This document shows positions 26,467-34,706 of a DNA stretch of 64,000 nucleotides, one piece after another; positions within the stretch are counted from its first letter, which is position 1, and every line of letters begins with the position of its first letter. The DNA lies in NCBI RefSeq assembly GCF_003601975.1, contig NZ_QZWZ01000006.1, forward strand, positions 1-64,000. The letters run 5' to 3'. The position numbers and the translations under genes were made by a program. The notes beneath the pieces are model-generated. The model was not told where the DNA came from. It saw nothing but the letters and a program-made list of their open reading frames with translations, and did not search any database. This DNA comes from Mesorhizobium waimense. GTDB taxonomy: Bacteria > Pseudomonadota > Alphaproteobacteria > Rhizobiales > Rhizobiaceae.

Positions 26467-27449
26467 GCGCCAGCCTCACTAGCGCCGACGCGCGGATCGA
26501 GGAAGGCGTAGGCGACGTCGACGAGAAGGTTGACGACGATGACGAGAACTGCGCTGGTGAGAATAATCCCGAGGAGCAATGGGGTGTCCCGCGCGGCCAC
26601 CGCTTCCTGCGCCAGCCGGCCGAGACCCGGCACGGCAAAGACGCTTTCGATGACGACGCTGCCGCCCAGCATCTGTGCCGATTGCAGGCCGAGCATGGTG
26701 ACCAGAGGCAGCAGCGCGTTGCGAGCGACATGGGCGAGCACGATGCGGCGGCGCGACAGACCCCTGGAGCGGGCGGCAAGGACAAAATCCTGCCGCCAGG
26801 CCTCGGCCATGCCGGCGCGCATCATGCGCAGATAGAGCGCGAGATAGATGAAGCCTAGTGCGGACACTGGCAGGACGAGATGGATGGCAATGTCGGCGGC
26901 GCGGGCAAGGCCGGTCTTGCTGGAGGCGATGGTCTCGATGCCGCCGATCGGCAGCCAGCGCAGGTCGACGGCGAAGATCACGATCAGCACCAGGCCGAGC
27001 CAGAAGCCGGGGACGGCGTAGAGCGCCAGAGAGCCGATCGACAGGAAGCGATCGCGAAAGCTGCCGGGTCTTGCGCCAGCATAGATGCCAAGCGACGATC
27101 CGAGGCCGAAGGAGAGCGCGGTGGCGCTGCCCATCAAAAGCAGCGTCGTGGGCAGACGTTCGAGGATGACGTCGCGGATCGGTCGCGAGAAGGTGACGGA
27201 CTGGCCAAGGTCGAGATGGAGCAGCGCCCAGAGATAGTTGGCAAGCCGGGTCAGCTCCGATTGGTCGAGGCCCCAGCGATGGCGCAGCAGTTCGATCATG
27301 CCGGTATCGCCGCCGGTCGAGACGATATAGGCGTCGACCGCATCGCCGGGGGCGGCTTCGAGTAGCAGGAAGGTGCCGATGACGACGATCAGCAGCACGA
27401 AAGTGCTGCCGAGAAGACGGCGGCGCAGGAGGGTGAGCGCGCGGGTCAT
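26463..27449 (-). CDS. peptide-type ABC permease (DppB-like)
   Basis: This 328-residue inner-membrane permease has the DppB N-terminus (LLRRRLLGSTFVLLIVVIGT), the early loop with HLDLGQSVTFSRPI, and the ATPase-contact loop RQDFVLAARSRGLSRRRIVL. ATG 27449 is chosen; longer starts run into an intergenic repeat. It is separated from the upstream binding-protein gene by 257 bp occupied by that repeat, and overlaps the DppC-like gene by ATGA. Confidence 0.9.
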   Translation of the reverse strand: MTRALTLLRRRLLGSTFVLLIVVIGTFLLLEAAPGDAVDAYIVSTGGDTGMIELLRHRWGLDQSELTRLANYLWALLHLDLGQSVTFSRPIRDVILERLPTTLLLMGSATALSFGLGSSLGIYAGARPGSFRDRFLSIGSLALYAVPGFWLGLVLIVIFAVDLRWLPIGGIETIASSKTGLARAADIAIHLVLPVSALGFIYLALYLRMMRAGMAEAWRQDFVLAARSRGLSRRRIVLAHVARNALLPLVTMLGLQSAQMLGGSVVIESVFAVPGLGRLAQEAVAARDTPLLLGIILTSAVLVIVVNLLVDVAYAFLDPRVGASEAGA

Positions 27450-27498
27450 GGGCAAGCGACTTTGGCCGTGAGGCCAACCCTTGGGTGTCGCGTTCTGT

Positions 27499-27650
27499 CG
27501 CGCCTCCGTCTGTCCTGCCGGACTGGGAGATTGGCAGCTTCGGTGCCTCGCCCAGTCCTGCAACGTTGGAGATTGGCGAAAGGCCGGATGACGGCCGATC
27601 TCCCTCCTCGTGGGGGAGATGTCCGGCAGGACAGAGGGGGGCGCGAAGGA
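27499..27650. repeat. composite palindromic repeat between dppA-like and dppB-like genes
   Basis: Outer inverted arms (left arm with TGTCCTGCCGGA ending near 27522; right arm TCCGGCAGGACA from 27622) flank a core with TCCTGCAACGTTGGAGATTG at 27556 and an inner hairpin ATCTCCC/GGGAGAT at 27598-27620. The outer arms match the repeat inside the DppD-like gene. The core matches the element at 30933-30957. No gene is supported in 27450-27706. Confidence 0.8.
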
Positions 27651-27706
27651 ACTTTCATCGCAGAAGCTGAGCACCCGGATTTGCGATGCGCAAGCCCGCA
27701 GAAACG

Positions 27707-29317
27707 CTAGCCCGCCAAGTAGGTGTCCGCCCAGTTCGACACCGCCCAGCGCGGGTTGTTGGCGATCTTCCCGACCGTATCGCGCGCGACGCTGATAAAA
27801 CTCCATTCGGCGACGTTGATCAGCGGCAGGTCGGCAGCGACCTTTTTCTGGAACTCCTTGTAGAGCTCGGTGCGGGCAGCGGTGTCGAGCGTCTCGGATG
27901 CCTTGGCGATGAGGGCGTCGAGATCTTCGTTCTTGTAGCCGCCCTGGTTGGAGAAGGGCACGCCGTCCGGAATGCCGCTCTGCACCAGGATGGTGGTGGA
28001 GATCGCCGGGTCACCGCGGAATACCGGCGGGCCGACGGCGAGGTCGAAGGCATGGTCGGTGTAGACGGCCTTGATGTGCGCGGGCGAGTCGTTGTTGACC
28101 AGCTCGGCGTCGATGCCGATGGCGGCGAGCGCCTGGCGCAGATAGTCGCCGAACTGCTTGGTCTCGTTGAAATAGGGCGCTGGCAATAGTTTTAGCGAAA
28201 AACGCTTGCCGTCGGGGCCCTTCTTGTAGCCGGCCTCGTCGAGCAAGGCATTGGCCTTGGCGACGTCGAAGGCATAGGTCGGCACGTCGGCAGTGTAGAA
28301 CTGCGGGTCGTTTTTCGGCACCGGGCCGGTGGCGGTGGCGGCATAGCCGAGGAACACCGTCTTGACGACGAAATCCTTGTCGATGGCGTGCGCGATCGCC
28401 TGGCGCACTTTCAGATCGGCCAGTTCTTTGCGGCGATGGTTGATCTCGACCACGAGCTGGTAGGTCAGACCCTCATAGCCCTTGGTGATGACCTTGAGGC
28501 CCGGCACCTTAGAGATGCGGTCGAGGTCGGCCAGCGGCACGGCGGAGAAAGCGGCGAGCTGGATCTCCTCGGCTTCCAGGGCGGCGGCGGCCGAGGTGCG
28601 ATCCGGCAGCACCTGGTAGACGATCTCGTCGAGCCAGGGTTCGTCTTTGCCCCAGTAGTCGGTGTTCTTCTGCAGCCGGTAGTACTGGCCGGCCTTGTAT
28701 TCGGCGAATTTGAACGGGCCGGTGCCGACCGGCGCATTGTTGGCCGGGTTCTCCTCGATCTTGCCGGTCTCGTAGACGTGCTTCGGCACCACGCTGCTCA
28801 GCGCCGGCAAGGCGTTGCGGATCAGCTGGAACGGCGTCGGCTTGGCGAATTTGAACACGGCGGTCAGCTCGTCCGGCGTGTCGACCGCCGCGAGATCCTT
28901 GAACACGGTGCGGCCGAGATTCTGCAGCGGCTTCCATATCTGCAGCGCGGAGAAAGCGACGTCGGCGGAGGTGAAGGGCTTGCCATCATGCCATTTGACG
29001 CCGTCGCGCAATTTGAACGTCACCGAGAGACCGTCGGCTGCACCTTCCCAGGAGAGAGCCAGGCGCGGCTGCAGCCCATCCTTGCCGTCGAAGGAGGCCT
29101 CGGCCAGCGTCTCCACGACCTTGCTGGAAATGAAGAAGACGCCGTTGGATGCAACGATGGCCGGGTTGAGGTTGCGTGGCTCGGAATCGGCGGCGACGAC
29201 CAGCCGTCCGCCCTTCTTCGGCGTCTGCGCCCAGCCGATCGTTGGCATGGCGGTGGAGGCGAGAAGCGCCGCCGAACCGGCAAGCATCGTGCGCCTGGAA
29301 ATGGTGAAACCTGACAT
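27707..29317 (-). CDS. peptide-type ABC substrate-binding protein (DppA/OppA family)
   Basis: This 536-residue family 5 solute-binding protein has an N-terminal SRRTMLAGSAALLASTAM, a twin-arginine-like signal with cleavage near GWAQ. The mature start is KKGGRLVVAADSEPRNLNP, followed by LRDGVKWHDGKPFTSADVAF and VRQAIAHAIDK. ATG 29317 follows GGAGG. Such proteins bind di- or oligopeptides, nickel or opines; the ligand is not evident. It is the first gene of an operon ending with the ATC-hydrolase-like gene and is divergent from an M24 peptidase. Confidence 0.92.
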   Translation of the reverse strand: MSGFTISRRTMLAGSAALLASTAMPTIGWAQTPKKGGRLVVAADSEPRNLNPAIVASNGVFFISSKVVETLAEASFDGKDGLQPRLALSWEGAADGLSVTFKLRDGVKWHDGKPFTSADVAFSALQIWKPLQNLGRTVFKDLAAVDTPDELTAVFKFAKPTPFQLIRNALPALSSVVPKHVYETGKIEENPANNAPVGTGPFKFAEYKAGQYYRLQKNTDYWGKDEPWLDEIVYQVLPDRTSAAAALEAEEIQLAAFSAVPLADLDRISKVPGLKVITKGYEGLTYQLVVEINHRRKELADLKVRQAIAHAIDKDFVVKTVFLGYAATATGPVPKNDPQFYTADVPTYAFDVAKANALLDEAGYKKGPDGKRFSLKLLPAPYFNETKQFGDYLRQALAAIGIDAELVNNDSPAHIKAVYTDHAFDLAVGPPVFRGDPAISTTILVQSGIPDGVPFSNQGGYKNEDLDALIAKASETLDTAARTELYKEFQKKVAADLPLINVAEWSFISVARDTVGKIANNPRWAVSNWADTYLAG

Positions 29318-29700
29318 GATCGACCTCCGTCCTCTCCGCCCCGGCCGGGTGCGCCAATTCCCCTCGACGCCAGCGGGCCCGCGAGCATCTTTGCGGCGGC
29401 GATTATGGCCCTTGCCGAGGGTTTCGCCAGAGATGGAATTGGCGCATGCTGGCTTGGCTTTGAAATTTCTGTCCGCTGGACCAGTCGCCAGCAAGCGGTT
29501 CAAACGATCAATCTGGTAGGACCAGGTATGACGGTTGCGGCACGAGAACGCAGAATGGTGACGGTGACGACAACAGAAACCTCATTTCTGGCTGGACCAG
29601 TGCGGCGAAAATAGTGCAGATTTGATCGACAGCCAGACGATCAGCGACCTGCGCGGCCGGCAAGCCGGTCCGACCGGGCGCCACATTCAGGGAGAGAGCA
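29318..29700. promoter_or_regulatory. 383-bp divergent intergenic region with repeated CTGG-type sites
   Basis: No gene is supported here. CTGGACCAG occurs at 29476-29484 and 29592-29600, each after TTTCTG, and CTGGTAGGACCAG lies between them at 29513-29525. These look like operator copies for a regulator of the divergent peptide-transport and M24 peptidase genes. The central site fits the TGGT-N3-ACCA form of FadR-type GntR operators. No regulator gene is adjacent. Confidence 0.45.
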
Positions 29701-30882
29701 ATGAACATCGCCCCGGGCAAGATCGGCACCATTCCGTTCGACCAGGCGAGGCTCGATGGGTTGATGGAGGAGGCCGGCATCGACGTGCTGCTCGCCACCT
29801 CCAAGCACGACACGCAGTACCTGCTTGGCGGCTACAAGTTCATCTTCTTCGCCGCCATGGATGCGATCGGCCATAGCCGCTACCTGCCTGTCGTTGTCTA
29901 CGAGAAGGGCGGGCCGGACCATGCCGCCTATATCGGCAACCGCATGGAAGGCGCCGAGCACCAGAACAATCCGTTCTGGACGCCGACACTGCATGCCGCC
30001 TGCTGGGGCACGCTCGACGCCGCCAACCTCGCCGTCGAGCATGTGCGCAAGATCGGCAAGGCAGACGCCCGCATCGGCATCGAGCCGGCTTTCCTGCCGT
30101 CGGACGCCTATACCCTGATCCGCAAGACCCTGCCGGACGCGAAGCTCATCGACGCCACCGACATGCTCGAGCGGATGCGCGCCATCAAGACGGAGGCGGA
30201 GCTGGAGAAGCTGCGCATTGCGTCCGAGTTGATCACCGATTCCATGCTGGCAACGATTGGCTGGGCGCGCGAGGGCACGACCAAGACCGAGATCATCGAG
30301 CAGCTGCGGCGCGAGGAGACCAATCGCGGTGCGCATTTCGAATATTGCCTATTGACGCTGGGCTCCAGCCACAACCGCGCCGCTTCACCCCAGGCGTGGA
30401 AGCAGGGTGAGGTGCTGTCGATCGATTCCGGCGGCAACTATCACGGCTATATCGGCGACCTCTGCCGCATGGGGATTTTGGGCGAACCGGACGCCGAGCT
30501 GGAAGATTTGCTGGCCGAGGTCGAGAGGGTGCAGCAGGCGGCCTTCTCGAAGGTGAAGGCGGGCATACTGGGCGGCGACATGATTTCCTTCGCAGAGGGC
30601 GTGCTAAAGAAATCCAAGGTCGCGCCCTACACCGATTTCTTCGCCCATGGCATGGGGCTGATCACGCATGAGGCGCCGTTCCTGATGACCAACCATCCGG
30701 TGACCTATGAAGGCACCTATGCCGCCAAGCCGCTGGAGAAGAACATGGTGCTCTCGGTCGAGACGACCATGCTTCATCCGACACGGGGTTTCATCAAGCT
30801 GGAGGATACGCTGGCGGTGACTGACAATGGCTATGTCATGTTCGGTGATCGGGGTCGGGGGTGGAACAGGGGTGGCGCTTGA
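29701..30882 (+). CDS. M24 family metallopeptidase (Xaa-Pro dipeptidase/creatinase-like)
   Basis: This 393-residue protein has an N-terminal creatinase-type domain (about 1-150) and a pita-bread domain. Likely metal ligands are in SIDSGGNYHGYIGD, AHGMGLITHEAPF, SVETTM and IKLEDTLAV. It starts at ATG 29701 after GGGAGAG. Family members cleave X-Pro dipeptides or related C-N bonds in the cytoplasm. Facing the peptide-type ABC operon, it is a likely processing enzyme for the imported compound. Confidence 0.88.
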   Translation: MNIAPGKIGTIPFDQARLDGLMEEAGIDVLLATSKHDTQYLLGGYKFIFFAAMDAIGHSRYLPVVVYEKGGPDHAAYIGNRMEGAEHQNNPFWTPTLHAACWGTLDAANLAVEHVRKIGKADARIGIEPAFLPSDAYTLIRKTLPDAKLIDATDMLERMRAIKTEAELEKLRIASELITDSMLATIGWAREGTTKTEIIEQLRREETNRGAHFEYCLLTLGSSHNRAASPQAWKQGEVLSIDSGGNYHGYIGDLCRMGILGEPDAELEDLLAEVERVQQAAFSKVKAGILGGDMISFAEGVLKKSKVAPYTDFFAHGMGLITHEAPFLMTNHPVTYEGTYAAKPLEKNMVLSVETTMLHPTRGFIKLEDTLAVTDNGYVMFGDRGRGWNRGGA

Positions 30883-30911
30883 ATCACAGACGACAGGCGC
30901 CGCCTCTCTGC

Positions 30912-31035
30912 CGGAAGCTTCTCCCCTCCTTATCCTGCACGTTGGTGATTGGCGAAACCTTCGACGAAGCCGTCCTTCTCCCGTCCCTATACAAGGAGAA
31001 GTGCCCGGCAGGGCGATGAGGGGCAGCGCTGCCCA
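30912..31035. repeat. intergenic palindromic repeat
   Basis: Between the M24 gene and the cupin gene, CTTCTCC (30975-30981) pairs with GGAGAAG (30995-31001), followed by GTGCCCGGCAGGGCGATGAG. The upstream part carries TCCTGCACGTTGGTGATTGG at 30933, nearly the same as the core of the repeat at 27556. This is a member of the same mobile-repeat family. Confidence 0.7.
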
Positions 31036-31047
31036 ATTAAGAGAAGG

Positions 31048-31464
31048 TCACCTGCCAGCCGGCAGCAGCCTGAAATCCGGCAATTCCCGCAGCGCCAGTT
31101 CCGGTCCGGTCGGCGAATAGACGACAAAAAGCTGCATCGGTCCGTCGCCGGTGTTCAGCGTCGAATGAAAACGGCTTTCCGGCACGTAGATGGTGCAGCC
31201 GGGGCCGACTTTAGCGACCACCGGATTGCCCTGTTCGTCCTCGACCATCTGCTCGCCGTTTCCAGAGATGACGAAGATGATTTCTTCCGCACCCGGATGA
31301 TTGTGGCGGGTGTGGCCCTTGCCGGACGGCAGGTCGACGACGCCGCCAGAAAAGCGCTCGGCACCGTTCACTTCCGGCGCAACCGTCAATGCCAACCGGC
31401 CCCAGTCGAAGCCGAAGGCGCTGACGTCCTTCGGGTATACGAACACCTTGCTTCTGTCGGCCAT
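31048..31464 (-). CDS. single-domain cupin
   Basis: This 138-residue cupin has motif 1 HTRHNHPGAEEIIFVISGNG, with candidate metal ligands His-x-His and Glu, and motif 2 VPESRFHSTLNTG. ATG 31464 is chosen; the frame extends into the upstream gene. It is the last gene of a three-gene operon with the UPF0261 and PEP-hydrolase-like genes. A small dioxygenase, isomerase or sensor role is possible; none can be assigned. Confidence 0.8.
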   Translation of the reverse strand: MADRSKVFVYPKDVSAFGFDWGRLALTVAPEVNGAERFSGGVVDLPSGKGHTRHNHPGAEEIIFVISGNGEQMVEDEQGNPVVAKVGPGCTIYVPESRFHSTLNTGDGPMQLFVVYSPTGPELALRELPDFRLLPAGR

Positions 31465-31468
31465 CGTC

Positions 31469-32335
31469 TCATCCCTTCTTTTTCTTCGCGATAGTTTTCG
31501 AGCCGCCAAGCGCGACGGCCTTGAAATCTGCGGTCTGCCTGGCGATCGCCGCTTCCGCCGGCAGCCGCTCCATCGAGCTTGCGCCGTAAAAGCCGTGCAG
31601 GCCCTTGCAGCGGTCGAGGATATAGCGGGCGTCGCGCGGCATCGAGATCGGGCCGCCATGGCAAAGCAGGATGACGTCCTTGCGCACCGAGCGCGCGGCG
31701 TTGGCGATGGCGTCGATCTCGACAACGCAATCGTCGAGCGACTTGGCCGAGGTGGCGCCGATCGAGCCGCCGGTGGTGACGCCCATATGGGCGACGACGA
31801 TGTCGGCGCCAGCCTTGGTCATGGCGCGCGCTTCATCCGGGTTGAAGACATAGGGTGTGGTCAAGAGATCGAGCTTGTGCGCCTCGGCAATCATGTCGAC
31901 TTCGAGCCCGAAGCCCATGCCGGTCTCCTCGAAGCTTTGCCGCATCTGGCCGTCGAACAGGCCGATGGTGGGAAAGTTCTGCACGCCCGAAAAACCCATC
32001 GTCTTCAGCTCGGCTAGGAACAGCGGCATGATGACGAAGGGATCGGTGCCGTTGACGCCGGCCAGCACCGGTGTCTTCTTGACCACCGGCAGCACCTCGT
32101 AGGCCATCTCCTTGACGATCTCGTTGGCGTTGCCATAGGCGAGCAGACCGGCGGCCGAGCCGCGCCCGGCCATGCGGTAGCGGCCGGAATTGTAGATGAT
32201 GATGAGGTCAATGCCGCCGGCTTCCTCGGCCTTGGCCGACAGGCCGGTGCCAGCGCCGCCGCCGACGATGGGCACGCCCTTGTCGATCATGCCTCTGAAT
32301 TTCTTTAGTATGTCCTTGCGCGGTATGGCGGCCAT
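31469..32335 (-). CDS. phosphoenolpyruvate hydrolase-like TIM-barrel protein
   Basis: This 288-residue protein matches the family annotated as PEP hydrolase-like (PF09370-type): [55 protein letters not shown], and [11 protein letters not shown]. The family is often found adjacent or fused to UPF0261 proteins, as here (10 bp apart). The annotated activity is weakly supported in general; a carbon-carbon lyase or isomerase on a phosphorylated or keto acid is equally possible. ATG 32335 is used; an upstream start at 32392 would overlap the neighbour. Confidence 0.8.
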   Translation of the reverse strand: MAAIPRKDILKKFRGMIDKGVPIVGGGAGTGLSAKAEEAGGIDLIIIYNSGRYRMAGRGSAAGLLAYGNANEIVKEMAYEVLPVVKKTPVLAGVNGTDPFVIMPLFLAELKTMGFSGVQNFPTIGLFDGQMRQSFEETGMGFGLEVDMIAEAHKLDLLTTPYVFNPDEARAMTKAGADIVVAHMGVTTGGSIGATSAKSLDDCVVEIDAIANAARSVRKDVILLCHGGPISMPRDARYILDRCKGLHGFYGASSMERLPAEAAIARQTADFKAVALGGSKTIAKKKKG

Positions 32336-32345
32336 TTTTTGGATC

Positions 32346-33542
32346 TCACTGTCTGGCGATATCGAGGAAGGCCGCCGTTGCGGCTCTGGCAAATTCCGGA
32401 TCGTTGATGTGCAGCGGCAGCCGCGTCACGCGGCGCGTGGCGTTGGGCTTGATCGTGCGCTCGATAGCATCGAACAGCACGGCGTCCGCCTCCGTATCGA
32501 AAAAGGCGCCGCCCGCTATATCGAGCGCCGAGACGCCTTTTTCCGGGATCAGGAAATGCACGGGACCGTCGCAACGGCTCAATCTGTCGCCGATCCATTC
32601 GCCGATCCTGCGGCATTCGTCCGCCGTCGTACGCATCAGCGTCACATTGGAATTGTGCTCGTATAACAGCCGCCCGCGATATTTTTCGGGAATGGTCAGC
32701 GGGGCCCAGAAGTTGACCATATCGAGCGCGCCGACCGAGCCGACATAAGGCAATCTCGTTCGGGCAATTGCCCCGAAGCGGTCCTCAGTCGCGGGCAGCA
32801 CACCGCCGAACAGCAGGTCGCAGACTTCCGTTGTGGTGATGTCGATGACACCGGCAAGCAGGCCTGAATCGGCCAGCTTTTCCATGGTGCGGCCACCGGT
32901 GCCGGTGGCGTGGAAGACCATGCAGTCATAGCTGACGCGAAGCTGATCGGCGATTGCCGTCACGCAAGGCGTGGTGACGCCGAACATTGTGAGGCCGAGC
33001 GACGGCTTGCCGTCTGGCGGCGGCGCCGGTTTTGCCGCCATGCAAGCGATGGCCTGGGCGGCATTGTGCAGAACGACGCGCGACAGCCGGTTAAGGCCGG
33101 CCATGTCAGTGACGGACGGCATCATGACGATGTCGGAGACGTCGACATAGGGCGCGGTGTCGCCGGAGGCGAGCGTCGAGACCATGATCTTGGGCAGGCC
33201 GAGCGGCAGCGTGCGCATGCCTGAGGTGATGATCGAGGTGCCGCCACCGCCGCCGATACCGATCATGCCTGCTATGTCGGTGCGCGACTGCGCGAAGCCG
33301 GCGAAGGCAGCGGCCATCGCCGCCACCGATCGGCCGCGATCGTCGATGCCCAGCACGGCGTTGCGGCCATCGGGATGATGGTCGGCGACGTCCTCGCCGG
33401 GAATGTCGACCGGCACGGTGGCGGCGCGCGTTCCGACATCGACACGGGTGACGGCAGCACCGGTGGCGGCGATCGTGTCGGCCAGGAAGGCAAGTTCCTC
33501 GCCCTTGGTGTCGGCGGTGCCCACCACATAGATGTGCTTCAT
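32346..33542 (-). CDS. UPF0261 (Tm-1-like ATP-binding) protein
   Basis: This 398-residue protein belongs to UPF0261. It has the N-terminus [19 protein letters not shown], the glycine-rich [20 protein letters not shown] and [17 protein letters not shown]. The plant relative Tm-1 binds ATP and viral replication proteins; the bacterial role is unknown. It leads a three-gene operon opposite a TetR gene, from a promoter with a palindrome in its spacer (33640-33668). Confidence 0.85.
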   Translation of the reverse strand: MKHIYVVGTADTKGEELAFLADTIAATGAAVTRVDVGTRAATVPVDIPGEDVADHHPDGRNAVLGIDDRGRSVAAMAAAFAGFAQSRTDIAGMIGIGGGGGTSIITSGMRTLPLGLPKIMVSTLASGDTAPYVDVSDIVMMPSVTDMAGLNRLSRVVLHNAAQAIACMAAKPAPPPDGKPSLGLTMFGVTTPCVTAIADQLRVSYDCMVFHATGTGGRTMEKLADSGLLAGVIDITTTEVCDLLFGGVLPATEDRFGAIARTRLPYVGSVGALDMVNFWAPLTIPEKYRGRLLYEHNSNVTLMRTTADECRRIGEWIGDRLSRCDGPVHFLIPEKGVSALDIAGGAFFDTEADAVLFDAIERTIKPNATRRVTRLPLHINDPEFARAATAAFLDIARQ

Positions 33543-33639
33543 CGCTTCCCCGTCCTCAGCGTGCCCAGCGTCGTCGCCTGCCGCTCTCTGCAGGCCGCTC
33601 GGCAGTGCCAAGGCCATTGCATTTTTTTGAGACGCGCGT

Positions 33640-33668
33640 ATCGTATTGACATGAATGTCTCACGTCAA
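33640..33668 (-). promoter_or_regulatory. promoter with TetR-type operator in its spacer
   Basis: On the minus strand, TTGACG (33668-33663) and TACGAT (33645-33640) are separated by exactly 17 bp, a good sigma-70 arrangement. The spacer contains the perfect palindrome GACAT-GA-ATGTC (33648-33659). A wider TGAGAC/GTCTCA pair covers 33628-33662. A TetR-type repressor bound here would block the UPF0261 operon and its own gene. Confidence 0.6.
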
Positions 33669-34346
33669 CAAGCCGCAATGAATGATGACGCCGAGGGAAG
33701 GGTAAGCCAGGCGGCCGAGCGCGGGGCGCGTGCCCGCACCAGACGGCTGATGCTGGAGACGGCGACGCGGCTGATGCAGGCAGGCGCCACGCCCTCGGTC
33801 AGCGAGGTGGCGGAAGCAGCCGAAGTGTCCCGCGCGACCGCCTATCGCTATTTTCCGAGCCAGGCGGCCCTGGTGCACGCGGTGGTCGACGAAGGGCTCG
33901 GCCCGATCCTCACCTGGCAGTCGACTTCCGCCGATCCGGAGCGCCGGGTCGCCGAATTGTTCGGTGCAGCGATGCCGCGCATCGAGGCCTTCGAGGCGAC
34001 GTTCAAGGCGGCACTAAAACTGTCGCTCGAACAGTGGGCGCAGCGGCAGGCGGGCACGCTGGGCAGCGAGCCGCAATTCACCCGCGGCCATCGCGTCGAG
34101 CTGTTGAAGGACGCCATCGCACCGCTCAAGGGCCAGTTGCCGCCGCGCGATTTCAAGCGTCTGGCGCAGGCGCTGTCGCTGATATTCGGTGTCGAGGTGC
34201 TGATCGTGCTGAAAGACATTTGGGGCCTGGACAGCCGCAAGATGATGTCGGTGGCGCAGTGGGCGGCCGGCGCCCTGGTGCGGGCGGCGGTGGCGGAATC
34301 AGTGGAGAATGGAGACGGGGCCGCGCGACCGGCGGTCGCCAAATAA
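33651..34346 (+). CDS. TetR family regulator
   Basis: This protein has up to 231 residues. Its N-terminal helix-turn-helix is typical of TetR (SVSEVAEAAEVSRATAYRYF, then PSQAALVHAVVDEGL), followed by a C-terminal ligand domain. ATG 33651 lies inside the palindrome of the divergent promoter; ATG 33678 (222 residues) leaves that operator free and is equally likely. It probably represses the UPF0261/PEP-hydrolase-like/cupin operon. Confidence 0.87.
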   Translation: MNVSRQQAAMNDDAEGRVSQAAERGARARTRRLMLETATRLMQAGATPSVSEVAEAAEVSRATAYRYFPSQAALVHAVVDEGLGPILTWQSTSADPERRVAELFGAAMPRIEAFEATFKAALKLSLEQWAQRQAGTLGSEPQFTRGHRVELLKDAIAPLKGQLPPRDFKRLAQALSLIFGVEVLIVLKDIWGLDSRKMMSVAQWAAGALVRAAVAESVENGDGAARPAVAK

Positions 34347-34352
34347 ACGCGA

Positions 34353-34369
34353 ATCTGGTTCGACCAGAT
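34353..34369. promoter_or_regulatory. GntR-type operator A (TGGT-TCG-ACCA)
   Basis: ATCTGGTTCGACCAGAT is a perfect 7+3+7 palindrome of the FadR-type GntR form TGGT-N3-ACCA. It lies 10 bp after the TetR stop and 340 bp before the binding-protein ATG. Its 11-bp core is identical to site C at 51057. Confidence 0.65.
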
Positions 34370-34531
34370 CTGGAAGCCAGCTACACATAGTAATTGTGCT
34401 GACACAACCAAAACAAGACCCTTATGTATCAAGGAGTAGGAAAATTAAAGTAAAACAGGCAGATACCGCTGCGAATGGCTTGTGGGGCCGCTCCTGATCG
34501 CAGAAGAAAGAGCTTGACGTGCATTCGAAAT

Positions 34532-34542
34532 TGGTAATACCA
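34532..34542. promoter_or_regulatory. GntR-type operator B (TGGT-AAT-ACCA)
   Basis: TGGTAATACCA lies 12 bp after a TTGACG box (34514-34519) and would cover the -10 region of the sugar ABC promoter. Its centre is 176 bp from the centre of operator A. Site D at 51237 has nearly the same core and the same offset from a TTGACC box. Confidence 0.65.
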
Positions 34543-34706
34543 GATCAAGACCGATAAAGCGGATCGAAAGTGAGGGCCGCGATCCATTTTCCGGCCGGGC
34601 GAGGAGGCCCAGAACCGGAAATGCGCCACCACGGAGGAACTACCAGGGCCGGCCTCGCTGCCGGCTCGCTTGACAAGGTAGAATGCGCACAAGGGAGGAA
34701 ATCATT

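Larger units (their letters stand above)
34347..34706. promoter_or_regulatory. 360-bp leader region of the sugar ABC operon
   Basis: No gene is supported. The region holds two GntR-type operators (34353-34369 and 34532-34542), a TTGACG box at 34514 and an AT-rich part around 34430-34460. GGGAGG at 34693-34698 is the ribosome site of the binding-protein gene. Confidence 0.6.

Noticed and set aside
27450..27706. Small ORFs between the dppB-like and dppA-like genes
   Set aside because: All arise from the palindromic repeat (SFAPPSVLPD-type translations recur wherever the repeat occurs) and lack ribosome sites.
25351..31035. CRISPR-like or transposon interpretation of the repeated sequences
   Set aside because: Repeats are few, palindromic, of unequal spacing, without spacers, cas genes, transposase or target duplications.
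34429..34692. 87-codon frame in the sugar ABC leader region (minus strand)
   Set aside because: It crosses an operator and the promoter, has no ribosome site and no recognisable features.
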